Origin: JBGPGW01 sp046349515
Lineage (GTDB): Bacteria > Pseudomonadota > Alphaproteobacteria > CADEGL01
NCBI GenBank assembly: GCA_046349515.1
Contig: JAXMCE010000003.1
Span: forward strand, 1 to 64,000
DNA: 64,000 nt
Direction of reading: 5' to 3'
Shown: positions 8,532 through 17,046 of the stretch, one piece after another
Layout of the letters: each line of letters starts with the position of its first letter
Position numbering within the stretch: the first letter of the stretch is position 1
The notes under the pieces: generated by a model
What the model saw: only the letters and a program-made list of their open reading frames with translations
What the model was told of the DNA's origin: nothing
Database searches by the model: none
Made by a program: the position numbers and the translations under genes

Positions 8532-10010
8532 ATGACGACAGAGGGGCGTACTGACTCGTCCGATGGCACTGTGCCGAGGGCCTATGCGTCAAAGACCAGC
8601 CTCGGAAACATGGCGCCATTGATCGGACGTATCTTGGGCGAACGGTCGTCGGCCAGGACAGTACTGGGCCTGCGCCGCACGGCCATCATTGAAGTCGTGC
8701 TCTTTCTCGCGGTGGCTCTCGCGATTGATGCCATTGCCTTCAGTGGCCATCGCTTTCTCAAAGTCGAGCCGCATCCGTTCTGGATCATCGTGCTTCTGGC
8801 CGCGGCCCAATACGGCACGGCTGAGGGGCTTCTTGCGGCGGCGCTGTCAACACTTGCGCTTCTTGTCGGCAACATCCCCGAACAGCCCATCGACCAGGAC
8901 GTGTACGAGCATCTGTTTGCGATCGTAAAGAATCCCATCATGTGGTTCGTCGCCGCTGTTTCGTTGGGCGAATTGCGCAGCCGTCAGTTGCGCGAGCGGG
9001 GTCAGCTGAGAACCGACCTCCACGAAGCGACCAGCCGGATGGAGACGCTAGCCGAAGCCTATCGCAGGCTGACGCGCATCAAGGAGAACCTCGAGGTTCG
9101 CGTCGTCGGGCAGCTTCGCACGTTCCTGACCACCTACGAGACGGCGCGAATGATCGAGCGCAGCGATCCGGGCGAGGTGCTTCTGGCCATCGTCGATGTG
9201 ATCCGCACGATCATCACGCCGGAGAAGTTCTCTCTCTATCTCCTGAACAACACGGTGCTCGAGGCGGCGATCCAGGACGGCTGGCAGCAGTCGGATCGGT
9301 TCGCCCGAGTCTTTGATGCGCAATCGAAGATCTTCCAGAAGATCATTGGAGATCGGCGCGTGTTGTGTGTGACGAATGAGAGTGACGAACCGATTCTGGG
9401 GCGAGAGGGTGTGCTCGCGGGTCCTCTGATCAGTTCGGACACCGACACGGTGATCGGCATGCTGAAGGTCGAAAAGCTTGAGCTTCTCGATCTGAACGTG
9501 AGCACGGTCGAGAATTTCCGCGCGCTGTCGAGCTGGATCGGTACGGCCTATGCGAAAGCCGTCGGGCTGGCTGCCCATGCGGTGGAGCGAGAGTACACCG
9601 CGGGTCGCGACGTGATGCCGCAACGTTATCTCGTGCCCGAGCAGTACTTCCTGATTTCACTGGCCCGACGACAGGGCTTCGACATTTCCGCCGCCTCGAT
9701 TCAGCTGACAAATCCGGAGCAGGTGCCTGCCGATCGGCGCGCGCTCCTGCCAGCTGCGATCAGCTCGGCGGTTCGACTGGCCTTGGGTAGCTCGTCCTTA
9801 CCGTTCGAATCCCAGGCCAGTGGCCATGGCTTCATGGTTCTCATGCCCGGCATGGGTTACCGGGGGGCCCAGGCGGCTGCCGAGCGTCTCGAGGCATCGC
9901 TCACGACGCAGCTCAAGGAATATGCCCCAGAGGCTCGATTCGACATTGGCGTCCAATCGATCTACCAACACGATCGCCGTGGGGCGGATGATGAGCCTAC
10001 CGACGCCTGA
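8532..10010 (+). CDS. pelD: PelD-like inner-membrane regulator of Pel export
   Basis: A 492-residue protein with PelD architecture: about four membrane segments between residues 48 and 147, a coiled-coil linker (about 150-205), a GAF domain (about 205-350) and a degenerate GGDEF domain (about 365-478). In Pseudomonas, PelD binds c-di-GMP through an RxxD inhibitory site in its GGDEF-like domain and switches on synthesis. Here the GGDEF signature is replaced by SGHGF (430-434), and the place where RxxD should sit reads SSLP (421-424), so the canonical I-site looks lost. RxxD strings occur only elsewhere (259-262 in GAF, 483-486 in the tail). An in-frame TTG exists at 8523; the ATG at 8532 is preferred. 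The pelE start overlaps its 3' end. Confidence 0.85.
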   Translation: MTTEGRTDSSDGTVPRAYASKTSLGNMAPLIGRILGERSSARTVLGLRRTAIIEVVLFLAVALAIDAIAFSGHRFLKVEPHPFWIIVLLAAAQYGTAEGLLAAALSTLALLVGNIPEQPIDQDVYEHLFAIVKNPIMWFVAAVSLGELRSRQLRERGQLRTDLHEATSRMETLAEAYRRLTRIKENLEVRVVGQLRTFLTTYETARMIERSDPGEVLLAIVDVIRTIITPEKFSLYLLNNTVLEAAIQDGWQQSDRFARVFDAQSKIFQKIIGDRRVLCVTNESDEPILGREGVLAGPLISSDTDTVIGMLKVEKLELLDLNVSTVENFRALSSWIGTAYAKAVGLAAHAVEREYTAGRDVMPQRYLVPEQYFLISLARRQGFDISAASIQLTNPEQVPADRRALLPAAISSAVRLALGSSSLPFESQASGHGFMVLMPGMGYRGAQAAAERLEASLTTQLKEYAPEARFDIGVQSIYQHDRRGADDEPTDA

Positions 10011-11091
10011 AGAAGCCGGCTCGATGCATGCGCGCGACCTCTGGTCAGGTGGCGCGCTGTGCATTTTGGCGTTTTTGGCGCAATCGGCACTGTGGGTCGC
10101 CGTTCACAACGGAATCTTTGCCGTCGCTTTCGCGGCGGCTCTACACGTCGTGATCGTCGCTGGACTTGTCGGGGCCGCATTCCGTTCGCGAGCAAGGCGG
10201 GGCCACTGGTCCCCTCTGCTCGTGCTCTTGGCGCTGGCGACGGCTGTCATGGGGCCTGTCGGGGCTTTGGGGGCATCGCTCTCTTGCGTGATTCGCAATC
10301 TGACGCGGCGCGACGCGATGAGCTTCGACGAGTGGTATCGCGCTCTCTTCCCCGAGGAAGGCGATGAGGCGGATGATCTTCACGCGGTCGAGAAGATGGC
10401 GCAGAACGTCATCGCGGGTGACGGGCGGGTCAGCATCGGGCCGCTTCTCGATGTTTTGTCCCACGGAACTCGACCTCAAAAACAGGTGGCCATCGGCGTG
10501 TTCACGCGCCGATTTCATCCGGCTTTCGCGCCTGCGCTGCGCATGGCGCTCCGCGACTCTGACAGCGCGATTCGGGTGCAGGCTGCGACATCCATGACTT
10601 TGATCGAGAACAACTTTCTCGAGCACGCGATGGAGCTGGAGCGCGCGGCGGCGGAGGAGCCGAACGCGCCTGAACGGTTGAGGGCCGTGGCGAAGCACCA
10701 CGACGACTATGCGCATACGGGAATTCTCGACCCTCTCCGCGAGCGTCGCAGCCGCATCCTCGCATTGAGGAACTATCTCAAATATCTCAGACTCAATCCC
10801 AATGACGGTGAATGCCGGTTGGCGACGGTTCGCCTGTTCTATCACAGGAAAAGGTATGCGATCGCCTCGCGATGGATCGAACAATGCATGGACGACGGCA
10901 TATTCACCATCAACATGGCGCCCTGGTACATGGACTGCCTCTACAAGCTCCAGCGGTTCGCGGATCTGCGCGCTTTCACCAAGAAGTACGCGACGGAGTT
11001 ATCGCGCCTCGACCTCTTTCCGATCCGCGTGATGGAGACGGCCCGGCTTTGGTCGAGCGATGAGGTGACAGAAGCGACGGGCACGATATGA
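9988..11091 (+). CDS. pelE: PelE-like inner-membrane protein
   Basis: A 367-residue protein with two to three hydrophobic segments in the first 100 residues and a soluble helical C-terminal part. That part includes a HEAT-like stretch around RPQKQVAIGVFTRRFHPAFA and TPR-like helices with many Tyr and Arg residues. In known Pel systems PelE is an inner-membrane partner of PelD, PelF and PelG in the synthesis complex. The frame opens earlier, but the ATG at 9988, overlapping the pelD end by 23 bases, is the first with a plausible site (GGGGCGG). A second ATG at 10024 is possible. The assignment leans on position between pelD and the hydrolase gene plus topology, because PelE sequences are poorly conserved. 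Confidence 0.7.
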   Translation: MMSLPTPEEAGSMHARDLWSGGALCILAFLAQSALWVAVHNGIFAVAFAAALHVVIVAGLVGAAFRSRARRGHWSPLLVLLALATAVMGPVGALGASLSCVIRNLTRRDAMSFDEWYRALFPEEGDEADDLHAVEKMAQNVIAGDGRVSIGPLLDVLSHGTRPQKQVAIGVFTRRFHPAFAPALRMALRDSDSAIRVQAATSMTLIENNFLEHAMELERAAAEEPNAPERLRAVAKHHDDYAHTGILDPLRERRSRILALRNYLKYLRLNPNDGECRLATVRLFYHRKRYAIASRWIEQCMDDGIFTINMAPWYMDCLYKLQRFADLRAFTKKYATELSRLDLFPIRVMETARLWSSDEVTEATGTI

Positions 11092-11969
11092 ACCGCTCCC
11101 GACGCACAAGAGCCATTGCCGGATTGACCGGGTTGTTGGCGCTCGCGGCCGGCGCTGCGGACGCGGCTTCGGGCGGGCGCGTCGGCGCGGACATCTTCGC
11201 CAAGCCGTGGGTCGTCTACTATGCCGACAGCGCTCCTGTCGAAGCCTTTGGCCCGTACGGCGTCGTTGTCCTCGATAGCGACAGCCATCCACCTCTCGAG
11301 CCTCTCAATGCACAAGGCAAAGTGCTGCTGGGCTACGTTAGCCTTGGCGAGGTCGAGGAGCATCGCTCCTGGTACGCCACGGTCAAGCAGTGGGGCATTT
11401 TGCAAAAAGAGAATCCCAATTGGAAAGGAAGCTACTACGTCGACCCGCGCGACTCGCGCTGGTCTCGCCTTGTGGTCGAGGAGCTCGTTCCCTCGATTCT
11501 CGCGAAAGGATTTGCCGGCATCTTCATCGACACGCTCGACAACCCCATCTATCTGGAAGAAGTCGACCCGCAGCAGAACAAGGGCATGAGCGAAGCGGCT
11601 GCGCAGCTCGTGCAAAGCATCCGTCGACACTTTCCTTCCATTCCCATCATGTTGAATCGCGCCTACCAGCTTTTGCCCAAGGTGGAAGGCGACATCGACA
11701 TGGAACTGGGGGAGGCGGTCTATGCTCGGTATGATTTTGATCGGAAGGCCTATCGCCGCGTTGACAAGGCGGACTACGAGCAACAGGTGCGCTGGCTGAA
11801 AGACGCGATGGCGCGTCAGCCTGGCTTGCGCGTCATGACCTTGGACTATTGGAACCCGAGCGATGCCGCCGGAATCCGGCGAATCTACGCGGCTGAGCGC
11901 GCCAATGGGTTCTTGCCCTACGTGGCGACGCTTAAATTGAACAGGATCGTCAAGGAGCCGGCGCCCTGA
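11088..11969 (+). CDS. PelA-type glycoside hydrolase (hydrolase half of PelA)
   Basis: A 293-residue secreted protein corresponding to the N-terminal hydrolase domain of PelA, a TIM-barrel endo-acting alpha-1,4-galactosaminidase-like enzyme (GH166, related to GH114). A signal peptide covers about residues 1-26. Candidate catalytic acids are D148 in GIFIDTLDNP and E209 in LGEAVYARYD, the regions that carry the catalytic Asp and Glu in PelA. The start ATG overlaps the pelE stop (ATGA). In classical PelA this domain is fused to the deacetylase; here it stands alone, about 3.5 kb downstream of the deacetylase gene and after pelD and pelE. Periplasmic trimming of the polymer during export is the likely role. 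Confidence 0.85.
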   Translation: MNRSRRTRAIAGLTGLLALAAGAADAASGGRVGADIFAKPWVVYYADSAPVEAFGPYGVVVLDSDSHPPLEPLNAQGKVLLGYVSLGEVEEHRSWYATVKQWGILQKENPNWKGSYYVDPRDSRWSRLVVEELVPSILAKGFAGIFIDTLDNPIYLEEVDPQQNKGMSEAAAQLVQSIRRHFPSIPIMLNRAYQLLPKVEGDIDMELGEAVYARYDFDRKAYRRVDKADYEQQVRWLKDAMARQPGLRVMTLDYWNPSDAAGIRRIYAAERANGFLPYVATLKLNRIVKEPAP

Positions 11970-12115
11970 ATGGGCTCCCGAGATCGGGCCGCAGTAAGGT
12001 GTCGTTAACCATTCTTGCTTTGTGATATCAGGGGCTTTGCCGGAATCGGCTGCTGATTTTCCGGGACTGGCGCACGGCGATCTCTGCGTTCGGCGAACGC
12101 GAAAAAGCGAGACAG

Positions 12116-15100
12116 ATGTCGGACGGACGAACGCAAGACACGAAGCTCGAACATCGGCCCGCGGGCGAAGTGCGGGGGCTGGTGCGCCCGTACTATATCG
12201 CGGTCGCGCTCATCGTCGGCATCGGCCTCCTCCTGGCTTATCTTCTGCTGCCGCGCCAGCGCGAGCTCGCATTCATACAGATGAAGAGTCAGGACTTCCA
12301 GGCTGCGCGCAGCGCCTACGAAGCGCAGCTTGGAGCCGGTGATCTGCCGCCAGGTGTTATCGCGCCGCTGGCCGAGATCTACGAATATTTCGGCGACATC
12401 GAAAAGGCGATCGCACTGTTCGTTCGGTATGTCGCCAAGCATCCCGACAATGTCGACGCGTGGCGGCGACTCGCGCACTACTACCTCGATACGCAAAATC
12501 AGTCTGGCCGCCGTCAGGCCCTTGAAGAAATAGACCGTCGCCAGCCGAGCGCGAGCAATTTGCGGGATTTGATCGCGTTTTACCGGATCGCCGGTGACTA
12601 TGTCGCGCTAGAGCCGGCACTAACGAAGCTCGTTAAGGACTATGCGGCGACCTCGGATGAAATCACCGAGCTTGCACAGATTTGGGCGTCCAAGCGCAGG
12701 TACGACGATGCCGCTGCGCTTCTCGCCCGGTTTGAGGCTGGCGAGGCTAGCGTATTCGACGACACGTCGGCTCTCGTGCTCGCGGCACTGAGACTCGATC
12801 TGGGCCGCGCCGAAGATGCTGTGTCGGGCGCGAGTTCCTATTTGGCTAAGCATCCGACGCCGGAGTCCGTCAGCACGCTCGCCACATTGTTCCGCTCGAG
12901 AGGATATCCCGACCTTGCGCTCAAGATCTTGGAGCCGTTCGGGGCACTTGCGGACGGCAATCTCACGCTTCTCGAAACCCTAGTCGAGCTCGAGCATGCG
13001 GCCGGCCTCGATTCGCTGGCTTTCGCGCGCCTCGATCGGCTGGACTCGGAAGGACGCCTGCCGTTGGCGCTCTATGAAAACTATGTCGATCTTGCTCTCG
13101 AACTTGGCGACGTGTCGCGAGCCGAGAAGTTCGTGGCACGTGTCAAGCCTGAGGTGGTGCCATCTGGCGCGATCGCGGATTTGGTTGGCGCACTGCTCAA
13201 TGGCGGTGAAATCGCGCGAGCGACGGCCCTGGCGAAGCAAGCCGGCGATCGCGTCTTTGAGGATCGGCCGATGCTCGGGGCGGAGCTTGCGCTCGCGCGA
13301 GGCGACAAGGCGGAGGCGGAGCGCTGGGTGCGCGTTGCCGAGACTCATCCGGCACTGTCGGCCAACGAACGTGTGGCTCTCGCTGGATATTGGGCCGGCG
13401 TGGGGCGCAAGGCTGACGCCCGCCGCCTGGCCCTTGCCTTGGCGCTGGATCCCCAGACGTCCGACGAGGAAATGCCGTCGCTTGCTGCGGTGTTCGCCGA
13501 AATCGGCGCGACGCCGTCCGATGTCGCCTTGTTCGACAAGATCAAGGGACGTCAGTCTTCGCTGCCGCTTCAGGCCGCCTGGGCTATCGTCGCAAGCGCG
13601 GCCGGTCGGGGTTCCGAAGTTCGCGGCTGGCTCGCGGGTACCTTGCCGACGATCACGAACAAGTCGTTGCTCGCCAGCCTCTATTTTGCCGCTCGCGCGG
13701 GCAAGCTGACTCCCATGGCGCTCGCGGTAGCGCGCCGTCTCTATGCGCTCGACGCGTCGCCTCGCAATACGGTGCTCCTCTCCGAAGCGCTCACGGCCGT
13801 AGGCCAAGCCAACGAGGCGTTGGCGCTCATCCGTCCCCTTCTGCCGGGAGGGCTTGACGTGCAGCAGGCCTATGTGGCGGCCCTCGCGAAGGCCTATGCC
13901 AGCGGCGCACCGGTCAAGGACGAACTTGTCGCCTTCGCGACGAAGCGACTCGAGGATCCTGCTTTGACGCCGGCGGAGAAGGGTGCTTTCGCGAACACAC
14001 TCGTTGAGGCTGGCGCCTACGACGTCGCGTTGCCGATCCTGGCGAACCTGGCGCGCTCGCGCGGCGGCGAGTGGTTTTTTGCCTTCCTCGACGCGGCCAA
14101 GAAGGCGCGGCGCAGGGACACGGCCGTGGCCTTCCTTCGCTCCGAATTGGATCGGACCGATCTCACGCGCGCCCAGCGCGAGGAACGTCTTTACGCTCTT
14201 ATCGATGTTGCCGGCCCGCAAGCCGCTTTGCCGTATCTCGAGGCATTCGCCAATTCCTACGGCGGCGATTGGATCTTCGCCTATGAGGACGCGCTGCTGA
14301 AAAGCGGCCAGGAGGGCCGTTTCCTCGAATTCCTGACCAAACAGACAGAACGAGGCGACCTGTCGGTCGTGGAGCGGCGTGATGCCGCCTTCCGTCTGCT
14401 CAACAGCGGACGCAAGGCGGCGGCCGAACGCGTCTTCCTGTCGCTCGCACGCGACGAAGGGCCGAACGGGGAGGATGTCAATCAGCTCCTCTACCTCTGG
14501 GGACCGCGGCCCAATGGGGCGGCCATCGATTGGCTCGAGGGTCGGGCCCGGACAGCGACGGGATCCGCACGGGCAGGATGGCTCGCTCATCTGGCCAATG
14601 TCGGGGCCAATGACCGCGTCGTGCGTTTTGCCGAGGCTTCGGGCGCCGCCAACGCGATGGATGACGGGACCTTCAAAGCCTATCTCGATGCTCTTTTGGC
14701 CAGCCGCAAGATGGACAAGCTCGCTGGGGCGCTGAAGGCGCGTCTCCCCCTCGAGAATGATCTCGCCCGCCTGCGTGAGATGGGCCGATTGGCGGCGGAC
14801 ATCGGGCTTGCAAGCGAGGCGCTCACCGCCTACCAGCGCATCCTCGCGCAGAAGCCCGACGACCGAGAGGCCCTCAGGGGGGCGGGCTTGGCGGCCCTTT
14901 CGCTGCGCCGCTACGATGAGGCGCGGCCGCGCCTTGAGCGCTATGTAGCGCTCGGCACGGCCGAGCCCGACATCCGCTATGCCTATGCGGAGGTCCTCTC
15001 CGCACTCCGGCAACGCGACCAGGCGAACGCCGAATATGCCCGGGCCCTCAAAGAAATTGATGCCATGGCGAAACCCAATTTCCAGCTCCGACTCGTCCGT

Positions 15101-15265
15101 GCCAATATCCTGCAGCGGCTCGGTCGGGGGGAAGAGGCGGTTGCTGCGTTCGAAGTGCTCAAGGCCGAACGGCCCAATGATCCCGAGCTCCGCGCCGATC
15201 TGGCGAGTGCGCTGCTTCAGAACAAGTCCTATGACCGCGCGAAGCAAATCCTCACCGCACCCTGA
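12116..15265 (+). CDS. pelB: PelB-type TPR scaffold (periplasmic half of PelB)
   Basis: A 1049-residue protein with a short cytoplasmic N-terminus, one membrane anchor at residues 26-46 and then almost continuous tetratricopeptide-like helices (Ala/Leu-rich, with recurring patterns such as DVDAWRRLAHYYLDTQ). In Pseudomonas, PelB has a TPR scaffold in the periplasm that binds PelA and guides polymer to its own C-terminal beta-barrel. Here the protein ends after the TPR part, and the barrel is a separate overlapping gene. The 147 bases upstream separate it from the hydrolase gene. A membrane anchor instead of a cleavable signal peptide is inferred from the residues after the hydrophobic stretch. 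Total TPR length exceeds the roughly 880 residues known from Pseudomonas PelB. Confidence 0.85.
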   Translation: MSDGRTQDTKLEHRPAGEVRGLVRPYYIAVALIVGIGLLLAYLLLPRQRELAFIQMKSQDFQAARSAYEAQLGAGDLPPGVIAPLAEIYEYFGDIEKAIALFVRYVAKHPDNVDAWRRLAHYYLDTQNQSGRRQALEEIDRRQPSASNLRDLIAFYRIAGDYVALEPALTKLVKDYAATSDEITELAQIWASKRRYDDAAALLARFEAGEASVFDDTSALVLAALRLDLGRAEDAVSGASSYLAKHPTPESVSTLATLFRSRGYPDLALKILEPFGALADGNLTLLETLVELEHAAGLDSLAFARLDRLDSEGRLPLALYENYVDLALELGDVSRAEKFVARVKPEVVPSGAIADLVGALLNGGEIARATALAKQAGDRVFEDRPMLGAELALARGDKAEAERWVRVAETHPALSANERVALAGYWAGVGRKADARRLALALALDPQTSDEEMPSLAAVFAEIGATPSDVALFDKIKGRQSSLPLQAAWAIVASAAGRGSEVRGWLAGTLPTITNKSLLASLYFAARAGKLTPMALAVARRLYALDASPRNTVLLSEALTAVGQANEALALIRPLLPGGLDVQQAYVAALAKAYASGAPVKDELVAFATKRLEDPALTPAEKGAFANTLVEAGAYDVALPILANLARSRGGEWFFAFLDAAKKARRRDTAVAFLRSELDRTDLTRAQREERLYALIDVAGPQAALPYLEAFANSYGGDWIFAYEDALLKSGQEGRFLEFLTKQTERGDLSVVERRDAAFRLLNSGRKAAAERVFLSLARDEGPNGEDVNQLLYLWGPRPNGAAIDWLEGRARTATGSARAGWLAHLANVGANDRVVRFAEASGAANAMDDGTFKAYLDALLASRKMDKLAGALKARLPLENDLARLREMGRLAADIGLASEALTAYQRILAQKPDDREALRGAGLAALSLRRYDEARPRLERYVALGTAEPDIRYAYAEVLSALRQRDQANAEYARALKEIDAMAKPNFQLRLVRANILQRLGRGEEAVAAFEVLKAERPNDPELRADLASALLQNKSYDRAKQILTAP

Positions 15266-16970
15266 CCACCTGGCTCGCCTCCTGGCGGTGAGCGTCGTCG
15301 TCCTGTCGCTTGGCGCCGGAAGCGCGGGCGCTTGGCCTGCTGTCGGTGGTCGCGATGCGCGGATCGAGCTGGCCGAAGTGCTTGAGGCGCCGGACGGGCG
15401 GATGAGCGATAGCGCGCTTGGCCCCCGCCTCCTCGCCCAGGGAAAGCCTGGCCAGCCCGGATCCGCGCCCGACAGCGCGCCCACGGTGTCGGTGAAGGCA
15501 ACAAAGGGCCCCGATCGGGCGGTCATTGTCCTCACCTGGCCGGAACCGCCCAAGGTCGAGCACAACATCGATGGACGAGACATCGTCTTGCGGTTTGATC
15601 GTGAGTTGAGGACCCCCGATCTGCTGAGTGTGGTCGATACCACGAGCGATTGGCTCGACTCGGCGAACCAGGGCTACGACTCCTTGCTGCTGCGCGCGGC
15701 TTTGGACGTCAACTACACGGTCGCGGTCGTGGGCTCGGAAGTGCGCATCACCATGGCGAAAGGCGCTGCGGCAGCCGAGCCATTGAGTGATTCGCAGCGC
15801 CTCGCATCGGAACAGCGCCTCCGGCTTCTCGAGATCGAACTCAAATCGCGCACGGACGGCGCGTTCGCGGCACGGCCTGATGCCGAGCAGGCCCTCGCGG
15901 CCAACCCGGACTCGACGGAAGCCATGCTGGTTTTCGCCGATATCGAAACGCGGCTCGGCAATTGGCAAAGCGCCAGCGACCTCTATCGTCGATTTCTCGA
16001 TTCAGCGCCGGGCAATCCTGATGCCTTGAGTGCCGAGCGGGACCTCAGACGCGAGCACGGCCCCCAATATCGCGTCGACGGCGTGCGCCAAGTCATCAGC
16101 GGCGCGGACACGCAATATATCTATCGCCAGCAGGGACGCGTAAGCCCATGGTCGCGGGGTGAGCTCGGCGTCGACTGGGAAATTCGTCACATCGATTCGC
16201 CGTCGACGATCCGCCTCAACGGTGAGGATGCTCCCTTCGTGGGCGTCCGCCAGCGCGCCGAGATTTATGGGCAGCACAATTTCGACGCGGAGGCGCTGAG
16301 CCTTCGCGGCGCGCTTCTTTCCGGTGCGGGGACGGTCGGTGCGGCCACGCGGGCGGAGATGCGGCGGGACCAGAGCAGGACGGCTCTCGGCCTCGAATAC
16401 CACCGTGCCTACTGGGATTATGTCGAGGGTTTCACCAATGACGGCCGGCGCGACCGGATCGCGCTCCAGCATGCGCGCGTGTTCGGAGCCGAGGAGCGCG
16501 TACTCGGCGATCTCAACCTCGCAATGAATCGCTACGGCGTGCGCGGTGATGACGATGTGGCGACGTCGTTCCAGCCGACCGTGGATCTGGCCTACATCGT
16601 ATGGAAAGGCTTGCCCACGGTGACTCTCAATTACAACCTCGATTCCGAGTACCGTTTCGGGCGCGAGACCCGCATTGGCCCGGAGGGCGTCCCATACACG
16701 CCGCTCCCGATCGTCAGTCGAGAGGTGCACAGCGCGTTGGTCGGCCTTTCAGGTCAACCTTGGGAATATCTTCGGTTCTCCACCTTTGCTGGCTATGGCT
16801 ACGATCGCATCAACACTGGGGACAAGGGGCCGCGCTACGGGGCGGAACTCGTTCTTTCACCCCGCTCGTATCTCGAATTCGGCCTCAACTTCCTCTACGC
16901 CCAAGCTTCGAGTCGTGGATCGGGCGACATACTGTCGCGCTATGGCGCCTATCTCTTGGCGCGATTTTGA
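15231..16970 (+). CDS. PelB-type outer-membrane porin (barrel half of PelB)
   Basis: A 579-residue exported protein. A signal peptide lies at about residues 1-34 (LLAVSVVVLSLGAGSAGA). A beta-rich domain follows at about 80-180, resembling AMIN-like periplasmic modules (VIVLTWPEPPKVEHNIDG). Then comes one TPR-like pair (about 200-260), and from about 275 to the C-terminus a transmembrane beta-barrel with alternating strands, ending in YGAYLLARF. The terminal aromatic residue is the usual outer-membrane insertion signal. The ATG at 15231 lies inside the TPR gene (35-base overlap), which suggests coupled translation. Together the two genes replace a single PelB. The N-terminal domain has no counterpart in Pseudomonas PelB that I know of. 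Function: exit pore for the polymer. Confidence 0.8.
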   Translation: MTARSKSSPHPDHLARLLAVSVVVLSLGAGSAGAWPAVGGRDARIELAEVLEAPDGRMSDSALGPRLLAQGKPGQPGSAPDSAPTVSVKATKGPDRAVIVLTWPEPPKVEHNIDGRDIVLRFDRELRTPDLLSVVDTTSDWLDSANQGYDSLLLRAALDVNYTVAVVGSEVRITMAKGAAAAEPLSDSQRLASEQRLRLLEIELKSRTDGAFAARPDAEQALAANPDSTEAMLVFADIETRLGNWQSASDLYRRFLDSAPGNPDALSAERDLRREHGPQYRVDGVRQVISGADTQYIYRQQGRVSPWSRGELGVDWEIRHIDSPSTIRLNGEDAPFVGVRQRAEIYGQHNFDAEALSLRGALLSGAGTVGAATRAEMRRDQSRTALGLEYHRAYWDYVEGFTNDGRRDRIALQHARVFGAEERVLGDLNLAMNRYGVRGDDDVATSFQPTVDLAYIVWKGLPTVTLNYNLDSEYRFGRETRIGPEGVPYTPLPIVSREVHSALVGLSGQPWEYLRFSTFAGYGYDRINTGDKGPRYGAELVLSPRSYLEFGLNFLYAQASSRGSGDILSRYGAYLLARF

Positions 16971-17046
16971 CGGGCAGGCCGCGCTATCCGGGTGATGGCG
17001 CGCATCCGTGCCGGCAGTAGGACAACACAGGCAGGCAGTGACTTTG

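Noticed and set aside
9306..9317. RVFD in PelD (residues 259-262) as a c-di-GMP I-site
   Set aside because: It lies in the GAF domain, not ahead of the GGDEF-like signature, so it is not the inhibitory site by position.
12980..15643. An 887-codon open frame antisense to the PelB TPR gene
   Set aside because: It is the mirror of a long GC-rich gene; the sense strand has TPR and membrane-anchor structure, the antisense product has no family-like motifs.
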